From: Rhodobacteraceae bacterium UBA6141
GTDB lineage: Bacteria; Pseudomonadota; Alphaproteobacteria; Rhodobacterales; Rhodobacteraceae
DNA length: 28,953 nucleotides
Assembly (NCBI GenBank): GCA_002423245.1
Contig: DIVD01000073.1
Span: 1 to 28,953, forward strand
Direction: 5' to 3'
Below are positions 16,820 to 23,516 of the stretch, piece after piece (positions within the stretch are counted from its first letter, which is position 1; the number at the start of each line of letters is the position of its first letter). The notes under the pieces were generated by a model that saw only the letters and a program-made list of their open reading frames with translations, did no database searches and was not told the DNA's origin. A program made the translations under genes and the position numbers.

Positions 16820-16893
16820 GGGGCGGGCGCATCCGCCCGCCCCGGTCGCGCGGCAAACGGGGCCGGCCCCGCCCGGACGGGGATGCCCCGTCC
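16820..16893 (+). terminator. Two GC hairpins after sucB
   Basis: GGGGCGGGCG (16820-16829) pairs perfectly with CGCCCGCCCC (16834-16843) around a CATC loop. A second stem, GGACGGGG (16875-16882) with CCCCGTCC (16886-16893), follows. Neither has a T tract. They lie between sucB and the MAPEG gene and probably reduce read-through or protect the sucCDAB message. Confidence 0.5.
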
Positions 16894-16920
16894 ATTCTGC
16901 ATCGCGGAGACGACAGACAG

Positions 16921-17328
16921 ATGGTTCCTGCCCTGACCCCCGAACTCACGGCCCTCGCCCTCGCCGGCCTGCTGCAGGTCGTGCAGTACATGCTCTTCGC
17001 CCTTCCGGCGAATCTGGAGCTTGGCACCGGATATACCTCAAGCCCGCGCGACCTGCCGCCGACGCGGCCGCTGAGCCCGCGCACCGCCCGGCTGGAACGC
17101 GCGCTCAACAACCATTTCGAGGCGCTGATCCTCTTCACGCTCGCCGTGGCCGTGGTCACGCTGGGCGGGCAGGCGAGCGGCTTCACCGCCACCTGCGGCT
17201 GGGTCTATCTGGCGATGCGGGTGCTCTATGTTCCGGCCTATGCGCTTGGCTGGGCGCCCTGGCGCTCGGCGATCTGGAGCGTCGGCTTTCTTGCAACCGT
17301 GGCGATGATCCTCGCCGCGCTGTTCTGA
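16921..17328 (+). CDS. MAPEG family membrane protein
   Basis: A 135-residue protein with four hydrophobic helices, the size and layout of the MAPEG family (membrane-associated proteins in eicosanoid and glutathione metabolism). The signature region is RTARLERALNNHFEALILF, where the conserved glutamate and asparagines lie at the end of the first loop, followed by a YLAMRVLYVPAYALG segment. Bacterial members include glutathione transferase-like proteins and others of unknown activity, so no substrate is assigned. The gene sits between sucB and lpd in the same direction, but GC hairpins on both sides suggest it is not simply part of the dehydrogenase operon. Confidence 0.85.
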   Translation: MVPALTPELTALALAGLLQVVQYMLFALPANLELGTGYTSSPRDLPPTRPLSPRTARLERALNNHFEALILFTLAVAVVTLGGQASGFTATCGWVYLAMRVLYVPAYALGWAPWRSAIWSVGFLATVAMILAALF

Positions 17329-17341
17329 AACATGTGGCCTC

Positions 17342-17377
17342 CCCATGCGTGACAACTGCATGGGTTCCATACGGTTG
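17342..17377. promoter_or_regulatory. Overlapping palindromes upstream of lpd
   Basis: CCCATGC (17342-17348) and GCATGGG (17358-17364) form a 7-bp stem with a 9-nt loop. The second arm also belongs to an imperfect 25-bp palindrome, 17353-17377, running from CAAC to GTTG with ATGG and CCAT symmetric about position 17365. The two are mutually exclusive. They lie 33-68 bases before the lpd ATG and could be a terminator for the MAPEG gene, an operator for lpd, or both. Confidence 0.4.
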
Positions 17378-17409
17378 CCACCCACCGAAAAAGCCTGAAG
17401 GAGACGACG

Positions 17410-18798
17410 ATGGCAAGCTTTGATGTGATCGTGATCGGCGCCGGCCCCGGCGGCTATGTCTGCGCCATCCGCTGCGCGCAGCTTGGCCTGAAGGTCGCCT
17501 GCGTCGAGGGGCGCGAGACGCTCGGCGGCACCTGCCTGAACATTGGCTGCATCCCGTCCAAGGCGCTGCTGAACGCCACGCACCAGTTGCACGAGGCAGA
17601 GCACAACTTCGCCAGGATGGGGCTGAAGGGCAAGTCCCCCTCCGTGGATTGGGCCCAGATGCTGGCCTACAAGCAAGATGTGGTGGACGGCAACACCAAG
17701 GGCATCGAGTTCCTGTTCAAGAAGAACAAGGTCACCTGGCTGAAGGGCTGGGGCTCGATCCCCGAGGCAGGCAAGGTCAAGGTCGGCGAGGAGGTGCACG
17801 AGGCGAAGTCCATCGTCATCGCCACCGGCTCGGAACCCGCCTCGCTGCCGGGGGTGGAGGTCGATGAACAGACCGTCGTCACCTCTACCGGCGCGCTGGC
17901 GCTTGGCAAGATCCCCAAATCGCTGGTCGTGATCGGCGCGGGCGTGATCGGCCTTGAAATGGGCTCGGTCTATGCCCGGCTCGGCGCCAGGGTGACGGTG
18001 GTCGAATACCTCGATGCCATCACCCCCGGCATGGATGGGGAAATCGCCAAGGCGTTCCAGAAGATGCTGGTGAAGCAAGGGTTCGAGTTCATCCTGGGCG
18101 CCGCCGTGCAGAAGGTGGAGGCGGGCAAGACCAAGGCCAGCGTCACCTACAGGCTGCGCAAGGATGAGAGCGAGGCCACGCTGGACGCCGACACCGTGCT
18201 GGTCGCCACCGGCCGCAAGCCCTACACCGCCGGGCTCGGGCTGGAGCCTCTGGGGGTGGAGATGCTGCCGCGCGGGATGGTCAGGATCGACGACCGTTTC
18301 CAGACCACCACGCCCGGCATCTACGCCATCGGCGACGCCGTTCGCGGCCCGATGCTGGCCCACAAGGCGGAAGACGAAGGCATGGCGGTTGCCGAAAATC
18401 TTGCGGGGAAACATGGGCATGTGAACTACGGGGTGATCCCCGGCGTCATCTACACCTCGCCCGAGGTGGCCAGCGTCGGCCTGACCGAAGAGCAGCTGAA
18501 AGAGGCGGGCCGCGCCTACAAGGTCGGCAAGTTCCCCTTCCTGGGCAATGCCCGCGCCAAGGCGGTGTTCATGGGCGACGGCTTCGTGAAGATCCTCGCC
18601 GACAAGGAGACCGACCGCATTCTGGGCTGCCACATCATCGGCCCGGCGGCGGGCGACCTGATCCACGAGATCTGCGTGGCGATGGAATTCGGCGCCGCGG
18701 CGCAGGACGTGGCGCTGACCTGCCATGCGCATCCCACCTTCTCGGAGGCGGTGCGCGAGGCGGCGCTGGCCTGCGGCGACGGCGCGATCCACGCCTGA
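17410..18798 (+). CDS. lpd: Dihydrolipoyl dehydrogenase E3
   Basis: FAD enzyme that reoxidises the dihydrolipoyl arms of the 2-oxoglutarate dehydrogenase complex and reduces NAD. The length of 462 residues is typical. The FAD motif is VIGAGPGGYVCA (residues 9-20). The redox disulfide is C42/C47 in GGTCLNIGCIPSK. An NAD-binding motif VIGAGVIGLEMGSV and the second FAD segment YAIGDAVRGPMLAHKAEDEG follow. The C-terminal dimer motif HAHPTFSEA holds the catalytic His441/Glu446 pair. AAGGAG lies just before the ATG. Being next to sucAB, it is probably the E3 dedicated to this complex. Confidence 0.97.
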   Translation: MASFDVIVIGAGPGGYVCAIRCAQLGLKVACVEGRETLGGTCLNIGCIPSKALLNATHQLHEAEHNFARMGLKGKSPSVDWAQMLAYKQDVVDGNTKGIEFLFKKNKVTWLKGWGSIPEAGKVKVGEEVHEAKSIVIATGSEPASLPGVEVDEQTVVTSTGALALGKIPKSLVVIGAGVIGLEMGSVYARLGARVTVVEYLDAITPGMDGEIAKAFQKMLVKQGFEFILGAAVQKVEAGKTKASVTYRLRKDESEATLDADTVLVATGRKPYTAGLGLEPLGVEMLPRGMVRIDDRFQTTTPGIYAIGDAVRGPMLAHKAEDEGMAVAENLAGKHGHVNYGVIPGVIYTSPEVASVGLTEEQLKEAGRAYKVGKFPFLGNARAKAVFMGDGFVKILADKETDRILGCHIIGPAAGDLIHEICVAMEFGAAAQDVALTCHAHPTFSEAVREAALACGDGAIHA

Positions 18799-18811
18799 TG
18801 TCAACACAATT

Positions 18812-18835
18812 GCCGGCCCCGGAAACCGGGCCGGC
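18812..18835. terminator. Bidirectional hairpin between lpd and gntR-type gene
   Basis: GCCGGCCC (18812-18819) pairs with GGGCCGGC (18828-18835); two more pairs close around an AAA loop with one bulged C. It sits exactly between the convergent stops of lpd and the GntR-family gene. No T tract is present on either strand. Confidence 0.55.
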
Positions 18836-18837
18836 CG

Positions 18838-19482
18838 CTACGCCGCCAGATGCCGCAGCCCCTGCGTCACATCGGTGCGCACCGCCAGCCGCAGCCCCGG
18901 TTCATCCCCCGCCTTCAGCGCGGCGATGATGATGCGGTGATGCGGCGGCGCTTCGGACCGGCGCAGCTTGCCGTAAAGCGCGCGCATCGTCGGCCCCAGT
19001 TGCAGCCATACCGTTTCGACGATCGCCAGCATCGCGGGCGCCTGCGCGCGCAGGTACAGCGTGCGGTGGAATTCGAGGTTGGTGCGGATGTAGCCCACCG
19101 GATCCTGCTTCACCACCGCCTCGGCATTGGCCATGTTGATCACCTGCAACCGCTCGATCAGCGCCATGTGGGCGCGGGGCATCGCCCGGCTGGCCAGCTC
19201 GGGCTCGATCAGCGCGCGCAGCATCGCCAGCTCCTCGATGCGATCGTTCGACAGCTCGGGCGTGCCGACGCGTCCCGAGGCGGACAGCGACAGCGCGCCC
19301 TCGGCCACCAGCCGCCGCAACGCCTCGCGGGCCGGGGTCATCGACAGGCCATGCGCCTTGCCAAGCCCGCGCAGGGTCAGCGCCTGACCGGGCGCCAGCT
19401 CGCCATGCATGATCTGCACCCGCAGCGCGCGGTAAAGCCGTTCATGGGCGGCGGTCTCGGGCGGGCGGACGGGCTTGTGCAT
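18838..19482 (-). CDS. GntR family transcriptional regulator (FCD/FadR type)
   Basis: DNA-binding regulator of 214 residues from the ATG at 19482. The winged-helix domain occupies about residues 15-80, with LYRALRVQIMHGELAPGQALTLRGLGKAHGLSMTPAREALRRLVAEGAL showing the GntR helix-turn-helix. The rest is an all-helical FCD domain with metal- or ligand-binding histidines in LEFHRTLY and PHHRIIIAALK. FadR-type regulators usually sense small carboxylates and bind GT-Nx-AC palindromes. The gene converges on lpd, and its ATG is 32 bases after the metallopeptidase stop, so it could be cotranscribed with that gene. A near-operator GTGACCAC lies nine bases before its start. The ligand is unknown; a TCA-related acid is an inference from position. 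Confidence 0.88.
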   Translation of the reverse strand: MHKPVRPPETAAHERLYRALRVQIMHGELAPGQALTLRGLGKAHGLSMTPAREALRRLVAEGALSLSASGRVGTPELSNDRIEELAMLRALIEPELASRAMPRAHMALIERLQVINMANAEAVVKQDPVGYIRTNLEFHRTLYLRAQAPAMLAIVETVWLQLGPTMRALYGKLRRSEAPPHHRIIIAALKAGDEPGLRLAVRTDVTQGLRHLAA

Positions 19483-19490
19483 CCCGCAGC

Positions 19491-19498
19491 GTGACCAC
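19491..19498. promoter_or_regulatory. GTGACCAC, one mismatch from the sdh/suc operator
   Basis: A single GTGACCAC lies between the metallopeptidase stop and the GntR start, on the regulator's immediate leader. It differs by one base from the GTGATCAC pairs before sdhC and sucC, but no second copy occurs 21 bp away on either side. It could be a weak autoregulatory site or chance. Confidence 0.25.
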
Positions 19499-19514
19499 GA
19501 AACCGGCGCCCCCG

Positions 19515-20228
19515 TCAACCGTCCAGGCGCAGCCGGTGCAGCGCGGCGCCCTCGGAGCGCAGCCACAGCCGGTGGCGGGCGTAATCGGGCCGCAGCCGCG
19601 CCACCACCGCCCAGAAGGCCGGCGAGTGGTTCATCTCGGCCAGATGCGCAACCTCATGCGCGGCCACATAGTCCAGCACCTCGGGCGGCGCCAGAATCAG
19701 CCGCCAGGAATACATCAGCGCCCCGTCCGAGGTGCACGATCCCCAGCGGGACCGCGTGTCGCGCAGCGTGATCCGCGCGTAGCGCAGGCCAAGCGCGGCG
19801 GAATGCCGGTCAGAGGCCAGCGTCAGCCGGTCGCGGGCCGCCAGCTTCAGGAAGGCCGCCAGCCTCGGCACCAGCCGCGCCGGATCTGCCGGCATCAGCA
19901 GCGCGCCGCCCTCCACGCGCGGGCTGCGCACGGCGGCAGGCGTCAGCACCCGCGGCTGCCCCTCGAACGGGACCGTGCCGCCAAAGCGCAGCGCGCCCTC
20001 GGCGGCGGCATCGGCGCGAAATCCCATCTGCGCCAGCACCTGCCGGATCCAGCCGTCCTTGCCCCGCGCAAAGGCCAGCGCCTCCGCCTCGCGCGCGTGC
20101 TGCGGCAGCGTCAGCGTCACCCGCCCGTCCAGCTGCGACACCCGCAGCGAAAAGCGCCGCGCCCGCGCCGAACGGCGCAGCGTGATCTCCAGCGGCGGCT
20201 GGCCATCGAGGCGGGCGATGCGGGTCAT
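19515..20228 (-). CDS. SprT/YgjP-like zinc metallopeptidase
   Basis: A 237-residue protein of the DUF45/YgjP family of gluzincin-like metallopeptidases. The zinc motif is HEVAHLAEMNH (H191, H195 and H201 region), followed by SPAFWAVVARLRPDY. Upstream is the family hallmark TRSRWGSCTSDG and the basic N-terminal stretch IRRSARARRFSLRV-like, here LRRSARARRFSLRV. There is no signal peptide, so it is probably cytoplasmic. The start at 20228 is the first ATG that leaves the usual N-terminus; nine extra upstream codons are possible but unlikely. The cellular substrate of this bacterial family is not established. Confidence 0.9.
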   Translation of the reverse strand: MTRIARLDGQPPLEITLRRSARARRFSLRVSQLDGRVTLTLPQHAREAEALAFARGKDGWIRQVLAQMGFRADAAAEGALRFGGTVPFEGQPRVLTPAAVRSPRVEGGALLMPADPARLVPRLAAFLKLAARDRLTLASDRHSAALGLRYARITLRDTRSRWGSCTSDGALMYSWRLILAPPEVLDYVAAHEVAHLAEMNHSPAFWAVVARLRPDYARHRLWLRSEGAALHRLRLDG

Positions 20229-20411
20229 GCGGGCTCCGTGCGGCGGCGCGTGCAGCATAGCGCAAGGGCGGCGGGCGGGAAGGGCCTGCTGTCAGCCATG
20301 CCGTCCGGATCACCCCCGCGTCAGCACCGGCCGAAAGGCTTTGACACCCCCAGGCACTTGTGGCAGTTGATGCCGACTCTGCACTTAGCCTTTGCACGGA
20401 AAGGGACGTTC

Positions 20412-20753
20412 ATGCCCAAGGAAGAATGGGGCGTCAAGCGCCTGTGCCCGCACTGCGCCACCCGGTTCTACGACCTGCAGCGCGACCCTATGACCTGCCC
20501 GGAATGCGGCCAGAGCTTCACCGCCGACAGCCTGATCGTGGGCCGCGGCCGCTCGATGATCGCCGAGAAGGCCGCCGTGCGCGACCGCGAGCGGGAGCGC
20601 GCCCCGGACGGCGACGATCTGGTTGACGAAGAGGTGCTGGAGGACGCCGCCGCCGATGTGGATCTGGATGACGACCTGCTGGAGGACGACGAGGATGACA
20701 ACGTCTCGCTGGACGACATCGCCGATGTCGCCGGCAATGAAGACGAGGTCTGA
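20412..20753 (+). CDS. TIGR02300 family protein (FYDLN acid domain)
   Basis: A 113-residue protein conserved across alphaproteobacteria and of unknown function. The N-terminus has a four-cysteine zinc ribbon, CPHC (C12, C15) and CPEC (C29, C32), with the diagnostic FYDL at 19-22. The C-terminal half is extremely acidic, with runs of Asp and Glu (for example DLDDDLLEDDEDD), giving the family its name. AAAGGGA lies before the ATG. TTGACA at 20341 is a good -35 box, but I cannot find a matching -10. The 183-base leader otherwise shows nothing. Confidence 0.93.
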   Translation: MPKEEWGVKRLCPHCATRFYDLQRDPMTCPECGQSFTADSLIVGRGRSMIAEKAAVRDRERERAPDGDDLVDEEVLEDAAADVDLDDDLLEDDEDDNVSLDDIADVAGNEDEV

Positions 20754-20849
20754 GTCCGGCTTCGGGGCAGGCTCGCGGCACGGTCCGGGGGGCGGTGCCG
20801 GGCCTCTGGCCTGACGGGCAGTTTCGCGGGCGGGCGCGCCGAATTTCTC

Positions 20850-20878
20850 TTGCGCCCGGCTCCGCACTTGCCTATACG
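20850..20878 (+). promoter_or_regulatory. Promoter of tRNA-Ala
   Basis: TTGCGC (20850-20855) and TATACG (20873-20878) are 17 bases apart and lie about 50 bases upstream of the tRNA-Ala 5' end. The -10 is identical to that of tRNA-Ser in this window. Confidence 0.65.
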
Positions 20879-20929
20879 GCGCGACACGGGCAGCGAAGGC
20901 AACCGCCGCAGACTGCCCGGACCTCCGGT

Positions 20930-21005
<76 letters not shown>

Positions 21006-21082
21006 TTCCCCGCCTTGCAAGTCGCCCTGGCTCGCCGCTTTACGGCGGCCGGTGCGGGTGGTCTCGTCGCCCCGAGGCCGCG

Positions 21083-21610
21083 ATGACGAACGCCGCTCCC
21101 CCTGCTTATGAGGGCCTTGCCATCACCCGCGAAAGCCCGCTGGGGCCGGACCTTGCGCTGTTGATGCGCCGGCATGCCGAGGCGATGCATGCCGACACGC
21201 CGCCCGAGAGCATCCACATGATGGACGCCGCGGCGCTGGATGTGCCGGGGATCGCGTTCTTCGTGATGCGCGAGGGCGGGGTGCCGCTGGCGATGGGGGC
21301 GTTCAAGCGGCTGTCCGATCCCGGCCATGCCGAGATCAAGTCGATGCATGTGCTGCACGAGGCGCGCGGCCGCGGGCTGGCGCGGGTGCTGCTGGACTAT
21401 CTGCTCGCCGAGGCGCGTGCGGCGGGAATCGTGCGGCTGAGCCTCGAGACCGGGAGCCAGCCGAGCTTTGCCGCGGCGCGGGGGCTGTATGCGCGGGCGG
21501 GTTTCGGCGAATGCCCCCCCTTCGAGGGCTATGGGCCGGACCCGAACAGCGTGTTCATGACAAGGGCCACGATCGGGCGCTGTGACGGGCAGCAGCCGCG
21601 CGGGCCTTGA
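21083..21610 (+). CDS. GNAT family N-acetyltransferase
   Basis: A 175-residue acetyl-CoA-dependent acetyltransferase. Motif A of the GNAT fold is clear: EIKSMHVLHEARGRGLARVLLDYLLAEA, with the acetyl-CoA pyrophosphate loop ARGRGLA. The following LSLETGSQPSFAAARGLYARAGF is motif B, and FEGYGPDPNSVFM is the usual end of small GNATs that resemble YsnE/PaiA-type or phosphinothricin-like members. The acceptor is unknown. It follows tRNA-Ala by 77 bases and its stop is 34 bases before the disrupted tRNA-Arg, so it is the last intact backbone gene before the integrated element. The 34-base gap has a weak TTGATC but no good -10. Confidence 0.9.
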   Translation: MTNAAPPAYEGLAITRESPLGPDLALLMRRHAEAMHADTPPESIHMMDAAALDVPGIAFFVMREGGVPLAMGAFKRLSDPGHAEIKSMHVLHEARGRGLARVLLDYLLAEARAAGIVRLSLETGSQPSFAAARGLYARAGFGECPPFEGYGPDPNSVFMTRATIGRCDGQQPRGP

Positions 21611-21644
21611 TCCCCGGCCGCAGATGCCGCAAAAGGCCCGGAGC

Positions 21645-21684
21645 GGCCCCGTAGCTCAACTGGGATGGAGCACGGACTTCTAAG
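21645..21684 (+). pseudogene. 5' half of a disrupted tRNA-Arg(TCT)-type gene
   Basis: The sequence reads as acceptor GGCCCCG, the TA at positions 8-9, D arm GCTC...GAGC and an anticodon loop containing CTTCTAA. After that it loses all tRNA structure: no T arm follows. Its acceptor strand pairs 7/7 (one wobble) with the orphan 3' half at 27571-27615, and not with the acceptor 3' strand of the intact tRNA at 21782. It is therefore the left piece of one chromosomal tRNA gene split by the element. Joined halves would fit a CGGAC/GTCTG anticodon stem but leave a 6-nt loop, so one base appears to be missing at the junction. Confidence 0.8.
21675..21684 (+). repeat. Left attachment core (attL)
   Basis: GACTTCTAAG is shared with 27569-27578 and spans the anticodon loop of the split tRNA. 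The shorter CTTCTAAG also occurs in the intact tRNA-Arg at 21814. Confidence 0.7.
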
Positions 21685-21743
21685 CGGAGGCTCTGGGACC
21701 GAAAACGGATGGAGTAACAACACACTAGGCGGAGAGGCGCGGC

Positions 21744-21772
21744 TTGCGAACCGTTTTCCGAACCGTTATCAG
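21744..21772 (+). promoter_or_regulatory. Promoter of the element-borne tRNA-Arg, overlapping repeats
   Basis: TTGCGA (21744-21749) and TATCAG (21767-21772) are 17 bases apart, ending nine bases before the tRNA. Overlapping them is a direct repeat CGAACCGTT at 21747-21755 and 21759-21767. CGAACCG recurs twice near the integrase end, so these repeats may be integrase arm sites. Confidence 0.6.
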
Positions 21773-21781
21773 AAGGGTCAC

Positions 21782-21858
21782 GGTCCCGTAGCTCAATCGG
21801 ATAGAGCAAGCGCCTTCTAAGCGCTAGGTTGCGTGTTCGAGTCACGCCGGGATCGCCA
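21782..21858 (+). tRNA. tRNA-Arg (anticodon TCT), carried inside the element
   Basis: A complete 77-nt tRNA with encoded CCA. The acceptor GGTCCCG pairs with CGGGATC, the D arm is GCTC/GAGC, the anticodon stem AGCGC/GCGCT closes loop CTTCTAA, and the T arm is GCGTG-TTCGAGT-CACGC. The discriminator is G. It reads AGA/AGG codons. It differs from the split copy in the acceptor, anticodon and T stems, so it is not a reconstitution of that gene but a separate tRNA-Arg brought by the element. It has its own promoter and lies 97 bases inside the left junction. Confidence 0.95.
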
Positions 21859-21901
21859 TTTGCGCTTCCATCTCAAGGGTTTGTGTGACAGAATTGGTGC
21901 T

Positions 21902-22462
21902 ATGGCCAGAGAAGACATTGACCCCCGCATCCTCGCCCTGTGCGAGAAGGTGACCGCAAAGCGAGCCCGAGCGCTCATTGACTACCTCTTGGAGCATGGC
22001 GAGTGCTCGACAGAGGACCTGAACGACATGGGCTATGACCATCCGCCCCGGGTTGCCGGGGACGTGAAGGAGGCGGGCATCCCCATCGTAATGACGCGGG
22101 ACCGGGTGTCGGCCAAGACCGGGCGCAAGATTGGTGTGTACCGCTTTGGCAACCCGGATGACATCAAGGCGGGCCGCATCGACGGGCGCAAGGCGTTCTC
22201 CAAGCCGTTCAAGGCCGCGTTGGTGGCGAGGTACGGGGCACGGGACGCCTTCACGCAGGAGCCGCTTGAGGCCCGGTACCTCCAGATTGACCACCGGGTG
22301 CCCTATCAGGTCGCGGGTGATGCCGCGTTCGATGAGGCCAACCTTGACGCGTACATGCTCATTGACGCGTCAAGCCAGCGCGCAAAGTCTTGGTCATGCG
22401 AGAACTGCTCCGGGTCGTCAGCCTCAAGCAGCACCAAGAACTCGACAAGGTGGCGGGGATAG
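21902..22462 (+). pseudogene. HNH endonuclease gene, 3' truncated
   Basis: The ATG at 21902 gives a protein matching the start of a known HNH endonuclease family (MAREDIDPRILALCEKV..., a helix-turn-helix part with DLNDMGYDHPPR). The nuclease core LQIDHRVPYQVAGD (H131) is followed by QRAKSWSCENC. Some cysteines common in relatives are absent: the region before the core reads YGARDAFTQEP and the later one LIDASSQ. From about residue 169 (near 22410) the sequence is no longer HNH but Ser-rich antisense of a glycosyltransferase fragment, and the frame stops at 22462. The C-terminal part is lost. Relatives often accompany DNA methyltransferases; none is here. Confidence 0.7.
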
Positions 22463-22815
22463 TCCAGCCGCCCCATTGCGGCCACGAGGTCCGGCATCAC
22501 CGCCGCCTCGCGGTACAGGGGGAGGAGCACCGTCAGGGACGGCAGGTCCGCGTCCGCCAGCGGCACCGGCTCCGGGACCGGCGGCAGCGCAAGGTTCACC
22601 AGCGCCGCGAGCCGGAGCCCAGCAGCGAGCAGGAACAGGGGCGCGAGCCACAGCGAGGCCCAGGGCGAGGCGAGCGGCAACAGGACGGCCAGCGGGAGCA
22701 GCAGCGCGGCAATGGCCGGGACCGCGAGCCCCCGCGCGGACCACTCCGGGCGGACGGACACTGCGGCCCAGCGGGCGGCGGCATGGGTGCGGTCTAGCGG
22801 CCCGCACGACAGCAA
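22410..22815 (-). pseudogene. Internal fragment of a membrane glycosyltransferase family 2 gene
   Basis: On the minus strand a protein-like stretch reads two hydrophobic helices (AIAALLLPLAVLLPLA and LWLAPLFLLAAGLRLAAL), then the start of a GT2 domain: LPSLTVLLPLYREAAVMPDL, RLDYPRHLVEFLVLLEADDPE. It ends abruptly where the HNH gene begins. In rhodobacterial relatives as I remember them, this arrangement belongs to a larger protein with an N-terminal T2SSE-like domain, absent here; the only upstream start is a TTG. The catalytic half is missing as well. It is therefore a piece cut at both ends, inverted relative to the HNH gene. Confidence 0.6.
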
Positions 22816-22905
22816 GTCTAGGACTTATCCCCGCCCGACCATCGGAAATTTCCATTACATCACAGTGCCTTGTGGCTTTCGTTAACCAGAGCGAAACAGG
22901 CGCGG

Positions 22906-22931
22906 CCTGATACACGACAAATTTTATCAGG
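22906..22931. promoter_or_regulatory. Inverted repeat before the 66-codon gene
   Basis: CCTGATA (22906-22912) and TATCAGG (22925-22931) are separated by 12 bases and end six bases before the GGGAGG ribosome site. The surrounding 22815-22945 is distinctly A/T-richer than the rest of the element. It looks like an operator or a 5' hairpin covering the leader. Confidence 0.45.
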
Positions 22932-22947
22932 ATATTGGGAGGCAGCA

Positions 22948-23148
22948 ATGGAGAGGCTCAACGAGGCGCGGGCGGCACTTGCCCAGAGGGGGCACACGGC
23001 GGAGGTGTTCCCGGCCCTGCCCATGCGGTGGATGTATGGCCGGGCCGTCCCGGCGCTCTGGACAGAGGCCCCGCCCGGGGACGTGGCAGAGGTCCTCCCC
23101 GGTGCCCTCGGGGAGCGGCGCGGGGGCGGCTGGGCCTACTGCCTGTAG
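22948..23148 (+). CDS. Small hypothetical protein, rightward
   Basis: A 66-residue protein, MERLNEARAALAQRG at the start and RRGGGWAYCL at the end; I do not recognise a family. No membrane segment or signal peptide is visible. GGGAGG six bases before the ATG is one of the strongest ribosome sites in the element, and a palindrome and an A/T-rich leader precede it. It is the only rightward gene of the element besides the HNH remnant and converges on the leftward operon, with an 11-bp hairpin between. It may be an independently expressed accessory gene, but nothing shows its role. Confidence 0.55.
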   Translation: MERLNEARAALAQRGHTAEVFPALPMRWMYGRAVPALWTEAPPGDVAEVLPGALGERRGGGWAYCL

Positions 23149-23155
23149 GCAAAGG

Positions 23156-23185
23156 GGGCCGCGCCGCTGGAGGACGGCGCGGCCC
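23156..23185. terminator. Hairpin between convergent element genes
   Basis: GGGCCGCGCCG (23156-23166) pairs perfectly with CGGCGCGGCCC (23175-23185) across an 8-nt loop. It lies between the 66-codon gene and the convergent spike-base-like gene and should terminate both. On the minus strand TTTGCC follows; there is no long T tract. Confidence 0.6.
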
Positions 23186-23237
23186 ACCCGCTTGACACCA
23201 CCCCGGCAGGCACCACCCCGGGGGCAGGCGGCGGGGT

Positions 23238-23501
23238 TCAGGCCATCGCCACGATGCCGGTGGCGGTGGTTCCGGTTGCCCAGACGCGGCGGACCTGCAC
23301 GGCGAGGCAGCCGCCTGCAAACATGTGCAGGGTTGCAGTGTCACCCCCGGAGGAGGTCACGCGCACGTCACCCTCCACGAGGCAGGTCAGGGCGCGGGCG
23401 GGCCAAGGGAGGTCCGCCGTGTCGCTGGGCGTCACCTCATGGAGCCGCCGGGCCGGGTCGTGAAGCTGGACCTCATGTCCGGTGTAGTCGGGATCAGACA
23501 C
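23238..23501 (-). CDS. Spike base protein-like (RCAP_Rcc01079 family)
   Basis: An 87-residue protein starting at GTG 23501 with AGGAG eight bases upstream. The layout matches the small spike-base family first noted in the Rhodobacter capsulatus gene transfer agent: an early EVTPSDTADLPWPARAL, a middle GDVRVTSSGGDTATLHMFAGG and an ending VQVRRVWATGTTATGIVAM. Such proteins form the base of fibres on the heads of GTA particles and some phages. It is the last gene of the element's leftward operon. No other virion gene is recognisable nearby, so it may decorate capsids made by another phage or GTA. The match is from memory of the family pattern, not a search. Confidence 0.7.
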   Translation of the reverse strand: MSDPDYTGHEVQLHDPARRLHEVTPSDTADLPWPARALTCLVEGDVRVTSSGGDTATLHMFAGGCLAVQVRRVWATGTTATGIVAMA

Positions 23502-23516
23502 TTGTTGTCTCCTCTG

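Noticed and set aside
12273..17192. A very long open frame (about 1640 codons) on the strand opposite sucA-sucB
   Set aside because: It is antisense to well-identified genes and arises from the high third-position GC. Its composition (His, Arg, Gly, Ala-rich) is not protein-like.
21645..21684. Reading the split tRNA as an amber suppressor (anticodon CTA) by shifting the loop one base
   Set aside because: The fragment has no T arm and is not a complete tRNA; the loop CTTCTAA aligns with the intact tRNA-Arg as TCT at the same offset from the 5' end.
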